Of a DNA stretch of 64,000 bases, positions 42,902 through 56,126 are shown in pieces (position 1 is the first letter of the stretch; each line of letters begins with the position of its first letter). The notes beneath the pieces are model-generated. The model saw nothing but the letters and a program-made list of their open reading frames with translations, was not told the origin of the DNA and searched no databases. Source of the DNA: Drechslerella dactyloides (lineage: Eukaryota; Ascomycota; Orbiliomycetes; Orbiliales; Orbiliaceae); the NCBI GenBank assembly GCA_020064725.1, contig JAGTWJ010000011.1:868001-932000 (forward strand), given 5' to 3'. Position numbers and translations under genes: made by a program.

Positions 42902-45900
42902 CCTGACCGAATCTCGAACGGAATCTTAGGATGTGCACTGATCTTTGAGGCTCGAGGTTGCAATATCGATCAAAGTCCAAGCTTCGGTATCTTATACGTC
43001 CAATTGTTGAATATCGATTTCCCGAACCGTGGTCAGCCTGGTATGCCCCGACGATATGTTTGAAAGAGAATCTAGGCAAGGCAGCTGAATTAGCTCTGGA
43101 AGTCATATATTGGCGTGATATAATAACAAGGCTGAACGTCATGCCCCGCCGACAGTGTTGACGTACCGGTCGATCCGATAGCACAACAACCGACGAACAC
43201 TCGTATCGAGCAGGTGTGATAAGGTATCGCAGGTCGCTTTCGCAAGAAGTCTGAGGTCTCGGCGATGGCAAGCCTTCTCGACTGACGGGCGGTGAACAAG
43301 GGCAGAGTGATCTATGTGGCACACCCGAATGTGTCAACCCAAGTTCGCCGGACGTTTTATTGACGGAAGCAGCAGAAGCAGCAGAGACGCCTGGAGATGC
43401 AAAAAGACCGACGGTATCGACCTGCTGCTTCCAGCGAACGAGAGTGAATCGGGGGTCTCGGTTAAGGGAGGGGCGTTGGCAGAACCAATGGAAGCTGAGG
43501 GGGTTCGCGGTCAAATTGAGGGGCAGGAAGCTGCTGCCACGAGCCTTTTCTGCTTGCGACAGGAGGATCCGACGGATCCTCACGCAAGCGCGAAAGCGGC
43601 ACGGCGAACAGAAAGAGACAGATCGCAGTCGGACGTCGACGGGGCAGAAAACAGCAACCGATAGCGTGCGTGTCTAAAAATACGGATAGAACGAAAGCTC
43701 CGGGCAGCTTGGACGAGATAGCCGACGGATTGTGAGATCGCACCCGGGATTCCGGCCGTCTCAAGCGACGATGCTGCGAGCTGTGCACATACCAGCGAGC
43801 TTCTCGTCCGGCGGACGGAGTTCCAACGGAGAAGGTGGGGCTAATCTGTCCTGGTGGCAGGGCACCTGGCGGGCGTCGCACTCAGGCAAACAGACGCAAA
43901 GGATGGGATGGAGTAACCGCCCGGGATCACGAACGAACGGACGAACGAACGAATCTCTGGCGAAACTCAAAGAACAATGGATGTAAGACAATGCCCGGCG
44001 CGCACTCGCGAGGCTTTTCGGTGGGTAACCTACGGATGAACGGATCTTGAGGCCGACGATAACAGGTCCCCGGTGAGAGGTACGCGAGGGGAAGCGTGCT
44101 TTGTTCGGTGGTGGTGGTGGCAGCGGAGGGTGAGGAGGAAGCTGGCGGGTCTAGGCGAGAGAGGGAGAGAGATAGACGAGAAAAAAAAGCTTCTGGAAGT
44201 CGGTGAAAGAATGGACAGAAGGGCCGGGAACAGGAAGGGAAGCTGTAGCAATTTAACGGGAATGGGATTTATCCTCGCTCGCCTGTCCGCTCGGTCTCCC
44301 CAACTGGGACGTGTTCCTGCTTCTCTGTCGAGGAGTGTCGTTTGGACCGGACGATGACGATTTCAGCGGTGACAGAGCTGTTTGCGGGAGAAACGGAAAG
44401 CCAAAAGCAAAAGGGCACGGCGTCCGGTTCAGATCAGAGAACAGAAAGCCCCAAGCTAATAAGCAGCTCTCGCTCCCAGGTAGGTGAGGGGGTGGCCAGG
44501 CTGGAGGCGACGCCATGCAATAATTATAACGTAGTGTCTAGTATACCACTATACTAGCATCCGTCGAGGTATCCACATTTGCATCGATGCATGCCTGCAC
44601 GGAGCTGCACCATTGTCTGCGGTGAGTGTGGGTGCGAAATAGTATAGATAGAAACACGCAGGCTGCTATATTGAATTATCTCCGTCCAGCTCGCGATCAC
44701 AGTTTCAGATGGACGCCATCGATATGCACGGAGCTTGGTCGTGACGGCGAATGCTCGGACGCCATCATCGTGTTCAGCCCAGACCGTGAGGATTTTCCGA
44801 GGGGCCCGCTCAGCAAGGCTTGACCGCCGTCTACGGGCAATCTGGATAAATATCCGTTTCTCGTTTCCTTCGCTCGCTTGGCTCTTTTTAAATTTGGCTA
44901 CATCCCTCGCAAAACCCCAAAGTTTAAAATGGCGCGCCTGCAGAGAACATGCAGATGTTGCCTTTTTTACCCTCCGGTGACCCTCCTCCTCGGCTAGCAT
45001 GTCGCTCTTGGGGATGCCATGCGCATGAAAAGGCCATGGAGGCACGATCAGAAAGAAGTATCGACACCCCGCTTTTTGGTTGGCGTCATGTAGGGTCGGG
45101 AAACCTTGCTAGCAAGCCCGCCACTTTCAGGAAAGAGGGTGCGCTGGATGCTGTGGAATGCGGTATGGAATCCTTCTCGACGTTGGCCGAATTGCCTCAC
45201 CCAGCCCCCCATTGGCTCGCTTACCCAGACATGCTTCAGCCTGTATTTTCCGTTGACGAGAAACCCTTCGGCAGAGCTTCCATGTCACCTTCTAGAAGCT
45301 TGAACCGTGCTGCCATCCGCAAAGTCTGCATCTATCTTGGTGTGCCAAGAGCCCGTGGTGGGTAGAAAAGGTTTTTGTTTCGTCGATGGCCAACGTGGCC
45401 TGGTCTCTCCATATCGTTTGCGTGATCTCGACTTGTATCGGAATATGCATGCGCCTTCAATATCGGGTAGCCGCTGGAAGAAAGAATACGTCAGCCTACA
45501 GAACCGAGAGCAGTAGACGTCTGTCCATGCCCTACTTACTCTGGAAGTTTTGCCAGGTCGACTTCGGCCCGCGCTAAAAATACGCTGGTCGACTTTACTA
45601 GAACGGTTTAGCATTGTAGCCTATCCCAACGACAAGATCTATAAAGGACCAATTGGGTATCGTAGTGCACGAGCAGATTCTCGAGCAAAAGAAAGTGGCC
45701 CTTCGGTAGACGGGAATCTCGGACGATCTGTGGTTATATCGAGGCAGATTGCTGGCGGTGAAGCCAAGAAGTTGCGGATGCAACAGCCCCAGAAGCGGGA
45801 TGCACATGTGATTGAATGGCTTGATGTTCCGAACGCCCCATCATGCCGAATTGCGTCTCAATGCAGTGCCTCGGATCCTCGCTGGAAGTTGCCGACTAAG

Positions 45901-46101
45901 AGATGATTGCGACGAGAAGCAGTACTGGAGCAGCCGCCTGCTGGATGAAGTCTGGAAGACAATCGAGCTCTTGCGAAGGCTCTAGGGCCAGGGTGTTTGC
46001 AACGTTTGCAGTGTTTGCGGTGTTTGTCGAGGTGTTGAGCTCCTGCTTTTTGCGCGGCCGGCGCGCCGCAAAATTTTTTTTTCCCTCGCCCACAAATCGA
46101 C
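42902..46101. other. Intergenic region and probable long 5' leader of the PKA regulatory gene
   Basis: No supported gene. A large minus-strand open frame (43583-42777) overlaps the PKA regulatory N terminus in another frame and is low complexity, so I read it as chance. The plus strand holds (GAAC/GGAC)n repeats at about 43930-43960. A degenerate GTTTGCAGT-like repeat lies at about 45998-46030. Confidence 0.45.
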
Positions 46102-46108
46102 TATAAAA
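46102..46108 (+). promoter_or_regulatory. TATA box (TATAAAA)
   Basis: CTATAAAAGG followed by a pyrimidine-rich segment is a textbook core promoter. A Met codon lies 69 bp downstream at 46171. No recognised gene follows directly, so the transcript is unknown. Confidence 0.5.
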
Positions 46109-46170
46109 GGCCTCTTCCCCCCGATCCCTTTGGACTTTTCTTCTTCTTTTTTCTTTAGACCACACTTCGT

Positions 46171-46686
46171 ATGTCGACCCCCCCTAAAAGGTTCTACACC
46201 AAAGACAGCTGCTAACCCCCTCACAGATAGGATCATTTCTATAGTGTACATCCTCTTTTGAATTCTTTAAAAGAGCTACATTTCCAACCCTGGCTGATGA
46301 CTGGCTGGTCTGCCGTAATACCTCGCCGCCACAGAGTGAAGCCGATTTTATGTTACCCGTCGACTTCGGTCGATGAGGTGGTGATGATCTCGACCCACTT
46401 GCATGACTTTGTCTCCTTGGAGCGAATGATCGCATGCTGGGTTGGTGGCGATGGTGGTCTGACAGGTTTCCCACAATATTGTTCATTGTCACCGATGGAT
46501 GGTAGAGAGGGATATGGATTTGGAGCACTGGCGAAGTTTCAAGAGCGTGATGCGCGTCGTTTAGTTAGAGCGGATTTCTTAGTTAGCAATTTTCAATCAA
46601 AAAAAATTTTTTTTATTCATATCGTGTCCTCTAGACCAGTTTCGCGTCGCGTCCCCCACGTGAGCTTCGATCAACGTAGTCTTTAG
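46171..46686 (+). other. Possible small gene downstream of a TATA box
   Basis: Met 46171 reads MSTPPKR before a GT at 46191. Joining to the acceptor ending at 46333 (GCCGCCACAG) would keep phase and continue as VKPILCYPSTSVDEVVMIS... to the stop at 46684-46686, giving about 125 aa. A shorter 36-nt intron (46191-46226, GCTAAC branch, CACAG) would end at once in a stop. No family was recognised and an overlapping minus-strand frame (46528-46184) is about as good. The call is weak and rests on the TATA box. Confidence 0.15.
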
Positions 46687-49260
46687 CCAGACGCATCGCT
46701 AGAGCTGTCGGCAGTGTCCAAGTCCCCACAGTCACCCGTCAATGTCGTAGCTCCGTCCGAAGACGCCACGACCGCAATTCTCTCCGCTCTCGCGCGATAG
46801 ATCGCCTATGTAGACGGCCCAAACGGGTCATCGAAGCGACTATTCGCAAAGAGGAGTCGGTCACTTCCTGTGGCCTGTTTCTGCCCGGCGAGCTCGGTCG
46901 CTGTTGGGTCTATGCTTGACACTGGCGCCAAGACGAGGAGGAATTCACCACGCAAGCTCCAGATCTAAGCGCAGGATCCTGAGAACGAAGAATTGAGGTC
47001 TCACGTCGACGTTGTCCAGGGGATCGTTCAAGCTTTCTTCAGGATTCTAAACTCAGCTGAAGAAGGCTGTATGTCAGACTTGACGAGGAATGCCATGCTC
47101 GGGGAACCATCTCCGCCAGCCGATGCTTAGGTTCTGGAATGCTCTGAAAACATGCCGTCTATCTGTATTCCACATGCGTGTCCATACACGTACACGCAGC
47201 GGTTGTGCGGACCCAATACCTGGGTATACGCACTATATGAGAAACGTTGAATTTGCATTCGATAGAGGCCTAGAGGCCGTAGATGTCGTCGATACAATAT
47301 CGCCAGGGCTGGGCTGCGGGCTGCATTCCCGTCCCTGACCCAAATTTACGTTTTTCCTGCAAGGCCCCAGGTCATCTGACCGCCCACTTCAGCCTCCAGT
47401 CAATCTCACGAGTCAACCGGCCTCGTGGGAAATGCAATGCATTGCAAATGTTAAAATGTTGCGGTTGCGCCAGCTGCGAGCTGAGAAGTTTGGGGGTCAC
47501 TCACTCGCCGGCCAAATCTCCGACCCGCACGGTGGCCGGCCGGGCTCCGGAGATGAGGCCGATGCGATGCGATGCGATGTCGCATGATGTCACACGACGC
47601 AGAGAGGCTCTGAGGTCTCGCCGCGACGTTTGTGAGTATATATAAGCTTATATACGTCGCGACGTCGGCCTCGAACGAGAGGAGAGGAAAATTCTGTCTT
47701 TCGTCTAAGCCCTAACTTCTTCTATATTCTAGTCTACCGTTTTTCTGTTGTTCCTCCTCTGCACTACCTCGAGCTCGTCTGGTTTTAGTTTCAGTTTTTG
47801 CTTCCTGCCGCATCCTCCAGACCGGCCCGCTGCCAGCATGCGGAATCTGAAAATGCCCATTGGCCGCTGTGCAGGCTCGGAGTATGCCCGACGGTAGGGC
47901 TTCTGCTTCTGGGAAACAAGCGCACGCGGACCCCGGATCCAACTGCATTCTGCTTTTTCTTATTATTAAACGAATCCGCGGGCATAATTTGGCATCTTTT
48001 GCGGCGACGAGCTCCAGGCGACGACGCATGGACGTGGAGTCGAAGCTCGCTCTTGCTCGAGCCAACGGGCAGGTTAGCGTGGGGGAGTCGACAGCGGATG
48101 AAATTCTTAGCTCCCGGCGACTGCGAACCTTTCCTTTTTCTCCCATCACCGTCCTTTGCGTTTCCAAATTAGCTGCTGCAAACATTGGCGGACGTTACGT
48201 TCAACTTGTGAAGCCGGTGGGCGTACGTATTCTCGGCCGGCGAGCGAGTCCGCGCAGGCCAGGAATGTCGAGATCAAGATGTAGTTATGCAAGCTCGAGA
48301 CAATCGAAAGGGCAATCCAGAGTCGCAAACTCGCATGGAGACCAGCCGGTCAGACCAGATGCACCCCGTACTCGCACCCCGAGCAGGCATTTGACGGAGC
48401 CAATGAAGTCATCCGGGCTCCGTCACAGTGCGATGCCGCTAGCTCGTCCTGACTACTCCTTATTGAGCGTGAGTGGTGGAGTTCCCAGCACGGCAGGCCT
48501 GCAGTGTCTTATACATATCTCTGTCATAGTAACCTAGCGTCGCCTTTATAACCAAAGTCACCCCGGGATCCGTCCTCACCTCTTCCAGCCTTTCCTCCCC
48601 GAAAATTCCAGACTCTTAATTCCTCTCCCATTTTCGAGCTTCGTGAGCACGTTAAAAAGAAAAAGGCGGTGGAGCATACGTAGCTACTTTTGCGGGGGTT
48701 GCTTTGTCTGTCCGTCTACGTGTCGAGGCAATTGAGCGGTGGTTTTTTTTTTTCGTGCTCTTATAAAACGCTGTGGCTCGCGCTGCTGCATGCCAGAGCT
48801 CCCGATCTGCCCGGCATCGCCCACCGTTAATCCACTAACCGTCCCACGACATCTACCAGAACTTCCACCGGAAACACGGCCAAATAACAGAGTTGATTGC
48901 GGCCTCCCTTTCACTTCTCCTAACCGGACGAATCTATCATTTTGACCAGGAGGCATCCCAAACCAGAGAAGGACACCGGACCCAGCTCCATCCCCAGAAA
49001 CACAAACCTTCATTCGTTCGTTCGTTAGCTTCGGAGCATCATCTTGCATTCCACCCGCCCGACAGTCTGGAGGAATTGGAATCGCCCGTCTAGCCCAGAG
49101 TCACCTTCTTTTTGGCAATTTCTCGCCCAAACCATCGACGACCGCGGGTACCATCCTATCGTTTAGCTCAACCGCCGATTCAAGTGTTTAGCAGGTTCGC
49201 TGGCCGGCAAGAGCTAGTCCCACCACCAAGGGAGCAAAAATTACCACAACTACCTTCAAG
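46687..49260. other. Upstream region of neutral trehalase
   Basis: No supported gene. The open frame 47860-48537 is long (225 aa) but low in any family signal. A GATGC short repeat lies at 47561-47580 and a second TATA-like element at 47637-47646. Confidence 0.45.
47637..47646 (+). promoter_or_regulatory. TATA-like element (TATATATAAG)
   Basis: TATATATAAG is followed within about 60 bp by a pyrimidine-rich stretch ending in CTAG. It may start a transcript that runs toward trehalase 1.6 kb downstream, but no first exon could be proved. Confidence 0.3.
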
Positions 49261-51774
49261 ATGGAGAGCGGACCTCACGTTCCGGTACCGGGTACCTCTC
49301 CATCGACGATCCCCCACCCGCAGAGAATACAGCAGATCGTTCCGGCAGCAGCCAAAGCATCGCTTGAAGCGGAGGGAATCCCAATCCGTTCTACCGTTGA
49401 TACGGACGACACACCGAGGACCGTGGGAGTTCTACGCTATAACACTTCCCACGACTCATTGCATGAGTTTGCACCAGCCCACATCTACTATGGTGACGAT
49501 CACGACATCGGATCGACCGTGAAGGGTGCTGCGCGTAGCAAGGCCAGAACTTATTCTACATCGGTATGCCGCTGCATTCGTACTATCGACTATAGGAATG
49601 AATTTGAGTGCTAACGGTGCTGTTTAACAGGCTGCTCTACCAGGAGCAACGGGTGTAGGCATCGACGGCCAGCCCAAGAGCGGCAGCCGCAGACGTGCCT
49701 CCTATGGTAAGTTTTATGAGCTTGTCACGACCGAGATATTGGTGCATGTATATCTAACGGCCTGCTCCTCTACTTAGATGCGCCTGGCACGCTCCCTCGC
49801 AAGTTCTTCATCAACGTCAACAACACCCTGCAGTCCCTCCTGGAGTCAGAGGATACTGATGGGAACTACCAAATTACGATCGACGACGGAGGCCCGAAGA
49901 CGTTGTCACTGGGGACTGCGAACTCCGGTGGATACAACCGTGCTGATATTCGAGGCACGTACATGTTGTCCAACCTGCTGCAGGAGCTCACGTACGCCAA
50001 GCAATTCGGACGAAGATACATTGTCCTGGACGAAGCACGTCTGAACGAGAACCCGGTCGATCGCCTCTCTCGACTGATTAGGACATCCTTCTGGGATGGC
50101 TTGACTCGCCGTATCGATTCCAGCGTTATCGAAGTCGTTGGATTCGATCCGAAGGACCGAACTGACGACCCTCGGCCGCGGATATATGTACCTATCGGTG
50201 CACCCGAGCAATTGGCGTACTACCGCAAAGTCGCAGAAGACCGTCCGGAGTTGAGGCTAGAGGTCATCCAGCTGCCTAGAGAAATCACACCCGACTACGT
50301 CAAGTCTCTCAACGACAAGCCCGGCCTGCTCGCGCTGGCCATGGACAAAGAAGTGGATCCGGGGACGGGAGCCGAGACGCTGGTCGGGAAGCCGTTCGTG
50401 GTCCCCGGAGGGCGCTTCAACGAGCTGTACGGCTGGGACTCGTATATGGAATCGCTAGGTCTTCTGATCGATAACAAGGCGCACCTGGCCAAGTCGATGG
50501 TCGAGCACTTTGTCTTCTGCATCCAGCACTACGGGAAGATTCTGAACGCCAACCGGTCCTACTACCTCACCCGCTCGCAGCCGCCGTTCCTTACCGACAT
50601 GGCGCTGCGCGTATTCGAGCAGACTCGGCACGAAGAAGACTCCAAAGAGTTCCTACGAGAGGCGATTCTCGCGGCCATGAAGGAATACCACACGGTTTGG
50701 ATGGCCGAGCCGCGATTGGACAAGATCACAGGCCTCTCTCGCTACCGCCCGGACGGCAAGGGTATCCCTCCGGAAACTGAAGCGTCTCATTTTGAGCATC
50801 TCCTGATGCCGTACGCGGAGAAGCACAACATGACCTTTGAGCAGTTTCAGCAAGCCTATAACGACGGCGTCGTGCAAGAGCCGGAGCTGGACGAATACTT
50901 TTTGCACGACCGGGCGGTGCGAGAGTCCGGCCACGATACGTCCTACCGTCTGGAGAGAATCTGCGGTAACCTCGCGACGATCGATCTCAACTCGCTGCTG
51001 TACAAGTACGAGACCGACATATCCAAGACGATCCGAACCGTGTTTGGCGACAAGCTGCGCGTGCCTGACGAATGGCTCGTCGGCGACCAGAAGCCCGGCC
51101 ACGTGGAATCCTCCGCGATCTGGGACCGGCGGGCGCGCAAGCGCAAGATGGCGATGGACAAGTACCTCTGGAACCCCGAGAAGGGGTTCTTCTTCGACTA
51201 CGACACCGTCGCGCAGAAGCAGCATTTCTACGAAACGGCGACCACGTTCTGGGCTATGTGGGCCGGTGCGGCGTCGCCGGGCCAGGCGCGGATGATGGTT
51301 GAGAAGGCCCTGCCGAAATTCGAGATGCTCGGCGGCCTGGTCGCGGGGACGATGGAGTCCCGCGGCCTCGTGGGCATAGACCGTCCCAACCGGCAGTGGG
51401 ACTATCCCTACGGTTGGGCGCCGCAGCAGATTCTAGCGTGGAGAGGCCTGCAACGCTACGGTTTCGAACAGGAAGCGGAACGGCTCGCGTACCGGTGGCT
51501 CTTCATGATGACCAAGGCTTTCTTCGACTACAACGGCGTCGTGGTCGAGAAGTACGATGTCACCCGTCCCGTGGACCCGCATCGGGTGGACGCCGAGTAT
51601 GGGAACCAGGGGCTGGATTTCAAGGGCGTTGCGCGCGAGGGGTTTGGATGGGTGAATGCGAGTTATCAGTACGGGCTCGAGATGATCAATAGCCATATGC
51701 GCCGCGCGCTCGGGGCGCTGACGCCGCCGGAGACGTTCAGCAATGCGTTTGATCGCGAGGAGATGGTGTTTTGA
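49261..51774 (+). CDS. NTH1: Neutral (cytosolic) trehalase, GH37
   Basis: It hydrolyses stored trehalose to two glucose molecules in the cytosol, mainly on recovery from stress or at germination. Three exons, 49261-49563, 49631-49706 and 49778-51774, keep phase and give 791 aa, near the family norm. No signal peptide is present, as expected for the neutral enzyme. Residues 152-163 (DTDGNYQITIDD) form the EF-hand-like calcium loop. The two trehalase signatures are intact: PGGRFNELYGWDSY (336-349) and QWDYPYGW (666-673). The N terminus carries RRRAS (S125), a PKA consensus site encoded at the end of the 76-nt second exon; phosphorylation of this region followed by 14-3-3 binding activates the yeast enzyme. 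The PKA regulatory subunit gene lies 6 kb to the left. No stop, frameshift or missing active-site residue was seen. Confidence 0.97.
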
Positions 51775-54700
51775 CGGTGCGGAAGGGAAGAAGAGGATGA
51801 TCGGAGTCGGCTGACGTCCGCTTTGCCGTTTTGATATACGTTTTGCTTGCGATGTGACTTTTTTTCCCTTCGTTATCACACTCCTTTCCCGTTTTTTTTT
51901 GCATTCGCTGTAGCGGAACTGGGTGATAGGCTTTGTGCGTGTTAGAATTCTTTTTTCTTCTTTTTTTACTCCTCTTGATTGATTGCCGCGAAAAGGTTAG
52001 ATATATGCGGTAGAGCGAGGTTGGTTGGTTCTGTTTGGTGACTGCTAGACTTGCCATGCATAGGGCTGGAGAGGGGGGGCCTGTTAGATAGCTAGAGATG
52101 ATGGACGGACGGACGGACGGTAACGTTTCGGCGCACAAAATGGGGTGAATTGCGATGCAATGCAAGCCTTCTTTTTGCCTTTCTTGCAATATATCATCGA
52201 TTGCATGCTGCTGCTGCTGCTGAGCTTGTACGATTGTTTTTCTTTCGGTTGGCATCCGGTTGGTATACGTGTAGATTACAGTTTTTAATATATTTTATAG
52301 ATGTTAGATTATTATTGCAGCTGGCTAAGCTATATATGAGAGCGCGAGGCAGCGACGTTGCTGGTATACTTTATAGATTTATATTGCATATAGTATATTG
52401 TTAACCGCAGTTTTTAAGATTGTTTCGATCAATTATAATTATAGGAAATGCAACGTTCGCGATGGAGCGAAGACTTGAATATAGCAGGTTGATATTCCAA
52501 TTTCCCTGTATACAATCAATATATTCGTTCGTAAGTATTTATAGAGCTGCAATTTACCTGGTATATGTGTGCCTACTTATATATATATACTCTACTATCT
52601 ATAGACGCGGCGGGTCAGTGATTTAATACTAGTAAGTAAGTAGCTGCGACGCGTCTGGCGACGGCGGCAGTGTGTATGTATGCATATAGGAAGTGCGGCC
52701 CCCTGTCGAAGTTCTGGCAGGGAACGTTTGCAATATTGATTGAGGCCGACGCGACACCTGTCATGTCAGATCCTGGGAATTAAGATTACCGAGGTGCACG
52801 CGCACGCTGCAGCTTTTGACATGATGTTAATATTTACGAGACGGGGGGTTGCCAGGATTACCACTATTGTATTGTTGTGGAATCCGTCGAAGCTTCAAGA
52901 ACAACCTTAGCGGACGTTTTATCGGGACTAGTTTTGCTGAAGCGCTAAGGAATAGTCTGTGGCCTGGGGAAGCTGCGTTGAGACGGACGGTGGCTTGTGC
53001 GGTTTTAGCGTATTCCGTAGAAAGGAGTGCTTCGCGCTGGGTAGGTCGTTATACGAGGAAGGTTACATGTGGTAATCGGGATGGGGTTAATCTCCTGTAT
53101 CGGCGGAATCTGTGACAGCTGAGATAATAATAGTTTCAGGCTGAAGGTCGGTCACGGATTGCGATTGGGCGCGACGGCGAGTGAGATGGTTTTGGAGGGT
53201 TGGTTACTCTAGCTTGGTTTTTTGCGGGATGACTAGTTTTGCCGGGCCTTGTCTGAAACGACGAAACGAAATTTCGTATCGTTCGCAGCTAAGGTGGTAT
53301 ACTCCGTACGTAGTTCTGAGAGGGATGGATGGATGTGAATGAATGACGGCGGGTTTGTTTCGGTCGGTCCTGCCCTGTTTGCCAACCACTCGAGTTTCTT
53401 GTCGGTTTCGGGGTCTGGCCTGGGGACGTACCTGGTTCATGGCCATGGCATGGTCAGCTAACGCAATTTACGGAGGACATGGTGTTTGGCATTGCACGAG
53501 CTTTTTTTTTTCTTTCTTCCTTTCCCTCAGGTACGGACGCGGACGGTATGCATCAGGCACTCTTTTCTTCTTCCTGTTCTCTCTCTCTTTTTTTCTTCTC
53601 TTCCTTGCTTTCAGCTTTGGGTTTCTCGTTTGAGACGGTGTTGGCGAGGAGGGGAGTGAGAGCGGCGGTCGATGAGCTGTCATGTGCTGCATGATATCAT
53701 TTTGGTAGAGACGAGCCGAGCGGTGTGGCATGTGGTGCGATGGATAGCTAAAAGCGCAGTTGCGACTTTTTCTGCTAGTAGCAGCGGTGGCAGCTAGTAG
53801 TAGCTAGCTCGCCTGGTCTGGTGAACTCCGTCGACGGTGCAGATATCGGTGGACGGACGGACGGACGTCGAGATCGTATTGATATCTGTCGATGCCGGAA
53901 CTGCCTGGCTGGCCTGCATGATGCAGAGTGAGCTGTGATTCGATAAGGGGTGCTTCGCAATGCACGCGGGTCCGCTGAGGGAGACAAATTTTCTAACATT
54001 CTTTTTTTTTTTTTGGTGCGGTGTTGGGGCATGACATCGCGAGAGTCTCGGTGATGGGGTTGCCCTTTTCACAACGGAGATGCATATGCATTGCAGCACG
54101 CTGGCAGGGTTTAGTGTGCTCGTAGCGTATCGGAGGAAGGCATTGCATCGGGCGGGCTAGCCTGTGATTGATCGATTGTGACCGAGATGGTGACGGGCGA
54201 GGGAGGATTACATTAGCAGGAGTGGTGGTGAGGAGCAGTAGTCAGCAGTGATGTCCTACGCACAGTACGTGCCGCAGCAGAAGAAACCATCTCCAGTTCG
54301 AAGGAAGAGAAGAGAATGAACGAAAGAAAGAAGGAACATCAAGGACTGCCCGGCATGCACGCATGCAGACATGCAGACATGCAGACAGACATGCATACTT
54401 ACATACACACTTCCCACACGGACGGACAGCCATGCATCATGTCTGTGGATGGACGTATGTAATGTCATGTATGCTGCAGACAAGCGGAGCGCGCGCACCA
54501 CGCACAGCTAGAGCAGGCCCTTTTGTCTGAGAGGGAGGGAGGGGTGGAGCCGGCCTGCGTGCCCCTGTCGCCCTGATTTGCTCCCGGCGGCCAGTCGAGG
54601 CGCCCAAGACAGGCGTCGATTCCAGGATTTCACCGCTGGACGCAATGGGCGATGGATCAAGCCAGCAGCCTATGGGGGCCCGTCGATAAGTGACGAAGCG

Positions 54701-54775
54701 CAGTCGCCGCCGCTGGTTGGCTGGTGCCTTTCCCACACGACGTCCCGACGTCGAAGCCTGCGTGATTGCGGCCGA

Positions 54776-54782
54776 TATAAAA
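54776..54782 (+). promoter_or_regulatory. TATA box (TATAAAA)
   Basis: GATATAAAAGGG lies 1.35 kb before the CRP1-like start codon. It could be the core promoter of that gene with a long or spliced 5' leader, or belong to an unannotated transcript. Confidence 0.4.
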
Positions 54783-55930
54783 GGGAATGACCGGCGCGCC
54801 GGTGATTTCGCTCTCCATAGGAATATATTCCTGCGGCATATTTTATTTTATTTTAATCTTCATTTCGCGACGAGGACGACGGATTATTATTATTAAAGCT
54901 CGCGAGCTTGTTTTCGTTCGGGCTCGATTGCGGAGGTGGCTTTTTGTTTTCGGACGCAGACCCGTCCGTCACCCATCGCGATTCTCCATTTTATTATTAT
55001 TGCCTGCATGCTGCTCTTCCCTTGAGTTCTCGCTCGCCCTCCTTCTCCTAATTTTGGCTCCGTTGCTGCTATACATATATTACTGCTGGGTATATTACAT
55101 GTTACATGCCTGTGCTTCCTTCGTGCACTCCCGGCCCGCAAAAAGCTGCTGCTTATAAGTGAGCAACTAACCAAATAGTCCCCTACGCTCCCCTACGCTC
55201 CGCTTATACTTATAGGTATAACTGGCGGTCTGCCTTTTGCTTTTGCGTGCGGGTCGATCTTTATTTTGTCATTGTCAGGGCCGGCTCTTTTTCTTTGCTT
55301 CTGTCGGGGCAATTGGCCGGTTGATATTCATTGGCGGAAACGAGCACGATCGAGATCGAGACCGGTAAGTTGCAAGAAGAGTCGCATGCTCCCCGTGGAT
55401 TCCGTTGCTTCGTCGCTTTCGTCGCTTTCGTCGCAGGGCTGTCGACAGCCTGCAGCACCACCTGTACGTCTGGCATCCGTCCTGTCTTCTGTCCGCTTGT
55501 CTGTGTCGGCCCCATCGCGGGCTGTCATGCTGGAGCCGTTCGTGTCTCAGGGCATGCGGAGGAGGGTGGCTTCCCAGCACGGTGTTCCTGCGCCATCCAA
55601 GTTTTTGGAGGGGACGGCCGGGGCGGGCTTTTGGCTTTTGGGTTCGAGTCGTCTCGTCGAGGGGGGAAAACCTTTTCAGCCTCCTCCTGGCCCATCCATC
55701 TCCAGCGCCCTTTGCTATTCTCCCCCCCTCCATATCCCCCCCATCCCGTCATCCCGTCCAATCTCCTCCAGTCCACCCCGTCGTCTCACCCCGTCGCCGT
55801 TGCTCTTGCTGCTGCTCCTGCTGCTGCGTGACTGAACTGACCGTCTGCTTACGTCCTCTCAGACTGCTATCCTAGAATCCCACCTCGCTACTCTACTGCA
55901 CTCATCTCATCTCATCTCTTCATTCTTCTT

Positions 55931-55972
55931 CTCTTTCTCTCTCTCTCTCTCTCTCGCTCTCGCTCTCGCTTC
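55931..55972 (+). repeat. (CT)n / (CGCTCT)n microsatellite
   Basis: A CT repeat grading into CGCTCT units about 155 bp upstream of the CRP1-like start codon, probably in its promoter or 5' leader. Confidence 0.8.
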
Positions 55973-56126
55973 CTGTCCTCTTTCTCCTCGATCGCACATT
56001 CGCACCTAGGAACGCCGGCTCTCCGCGCTAGTTTATTCGTCATAGCCTCGTTTACTGCTGTTGGTGCCCCATCGCAAAACACCGCTGCTGCACTGCACCG
56101 CACCGCACCTGCCCACACGACCAAAG

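Larger units (their letters stand above)
51775..56126. other. Long intergenic region with microsatellites
   Basis: About 4.3 kb with no recognised gene. It has (GGAC)n at 52102-52120, (CTG)n at 52208-52222, ATGCAGAC-type repeats at about 54350-54402, and (CT)n grading into CGCTCT repeats at 55931-55972 just before the CRP1-like gene. A TATA box lies at 54776. Open frames here (for example 55266-55835) overlap one another on both strands and look like chance. Confidence 0.5.

Noticed and set aside
42777..43583. 268-aa minus-strand open frame upstream of and overlapping the PKA regulatory gene
   Set aside because: It overlaps the PKA regulatory N terminus in another frame, has no domain, and lies where the promoter and leader must be.
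47860..48537. 225-aa plus-strand open frame upstream of trehalase
   Set aside because: Composition is unlike a folded protein, there is no family motif, and other frames on both strands are about as open. A leader or promoter is more likely.
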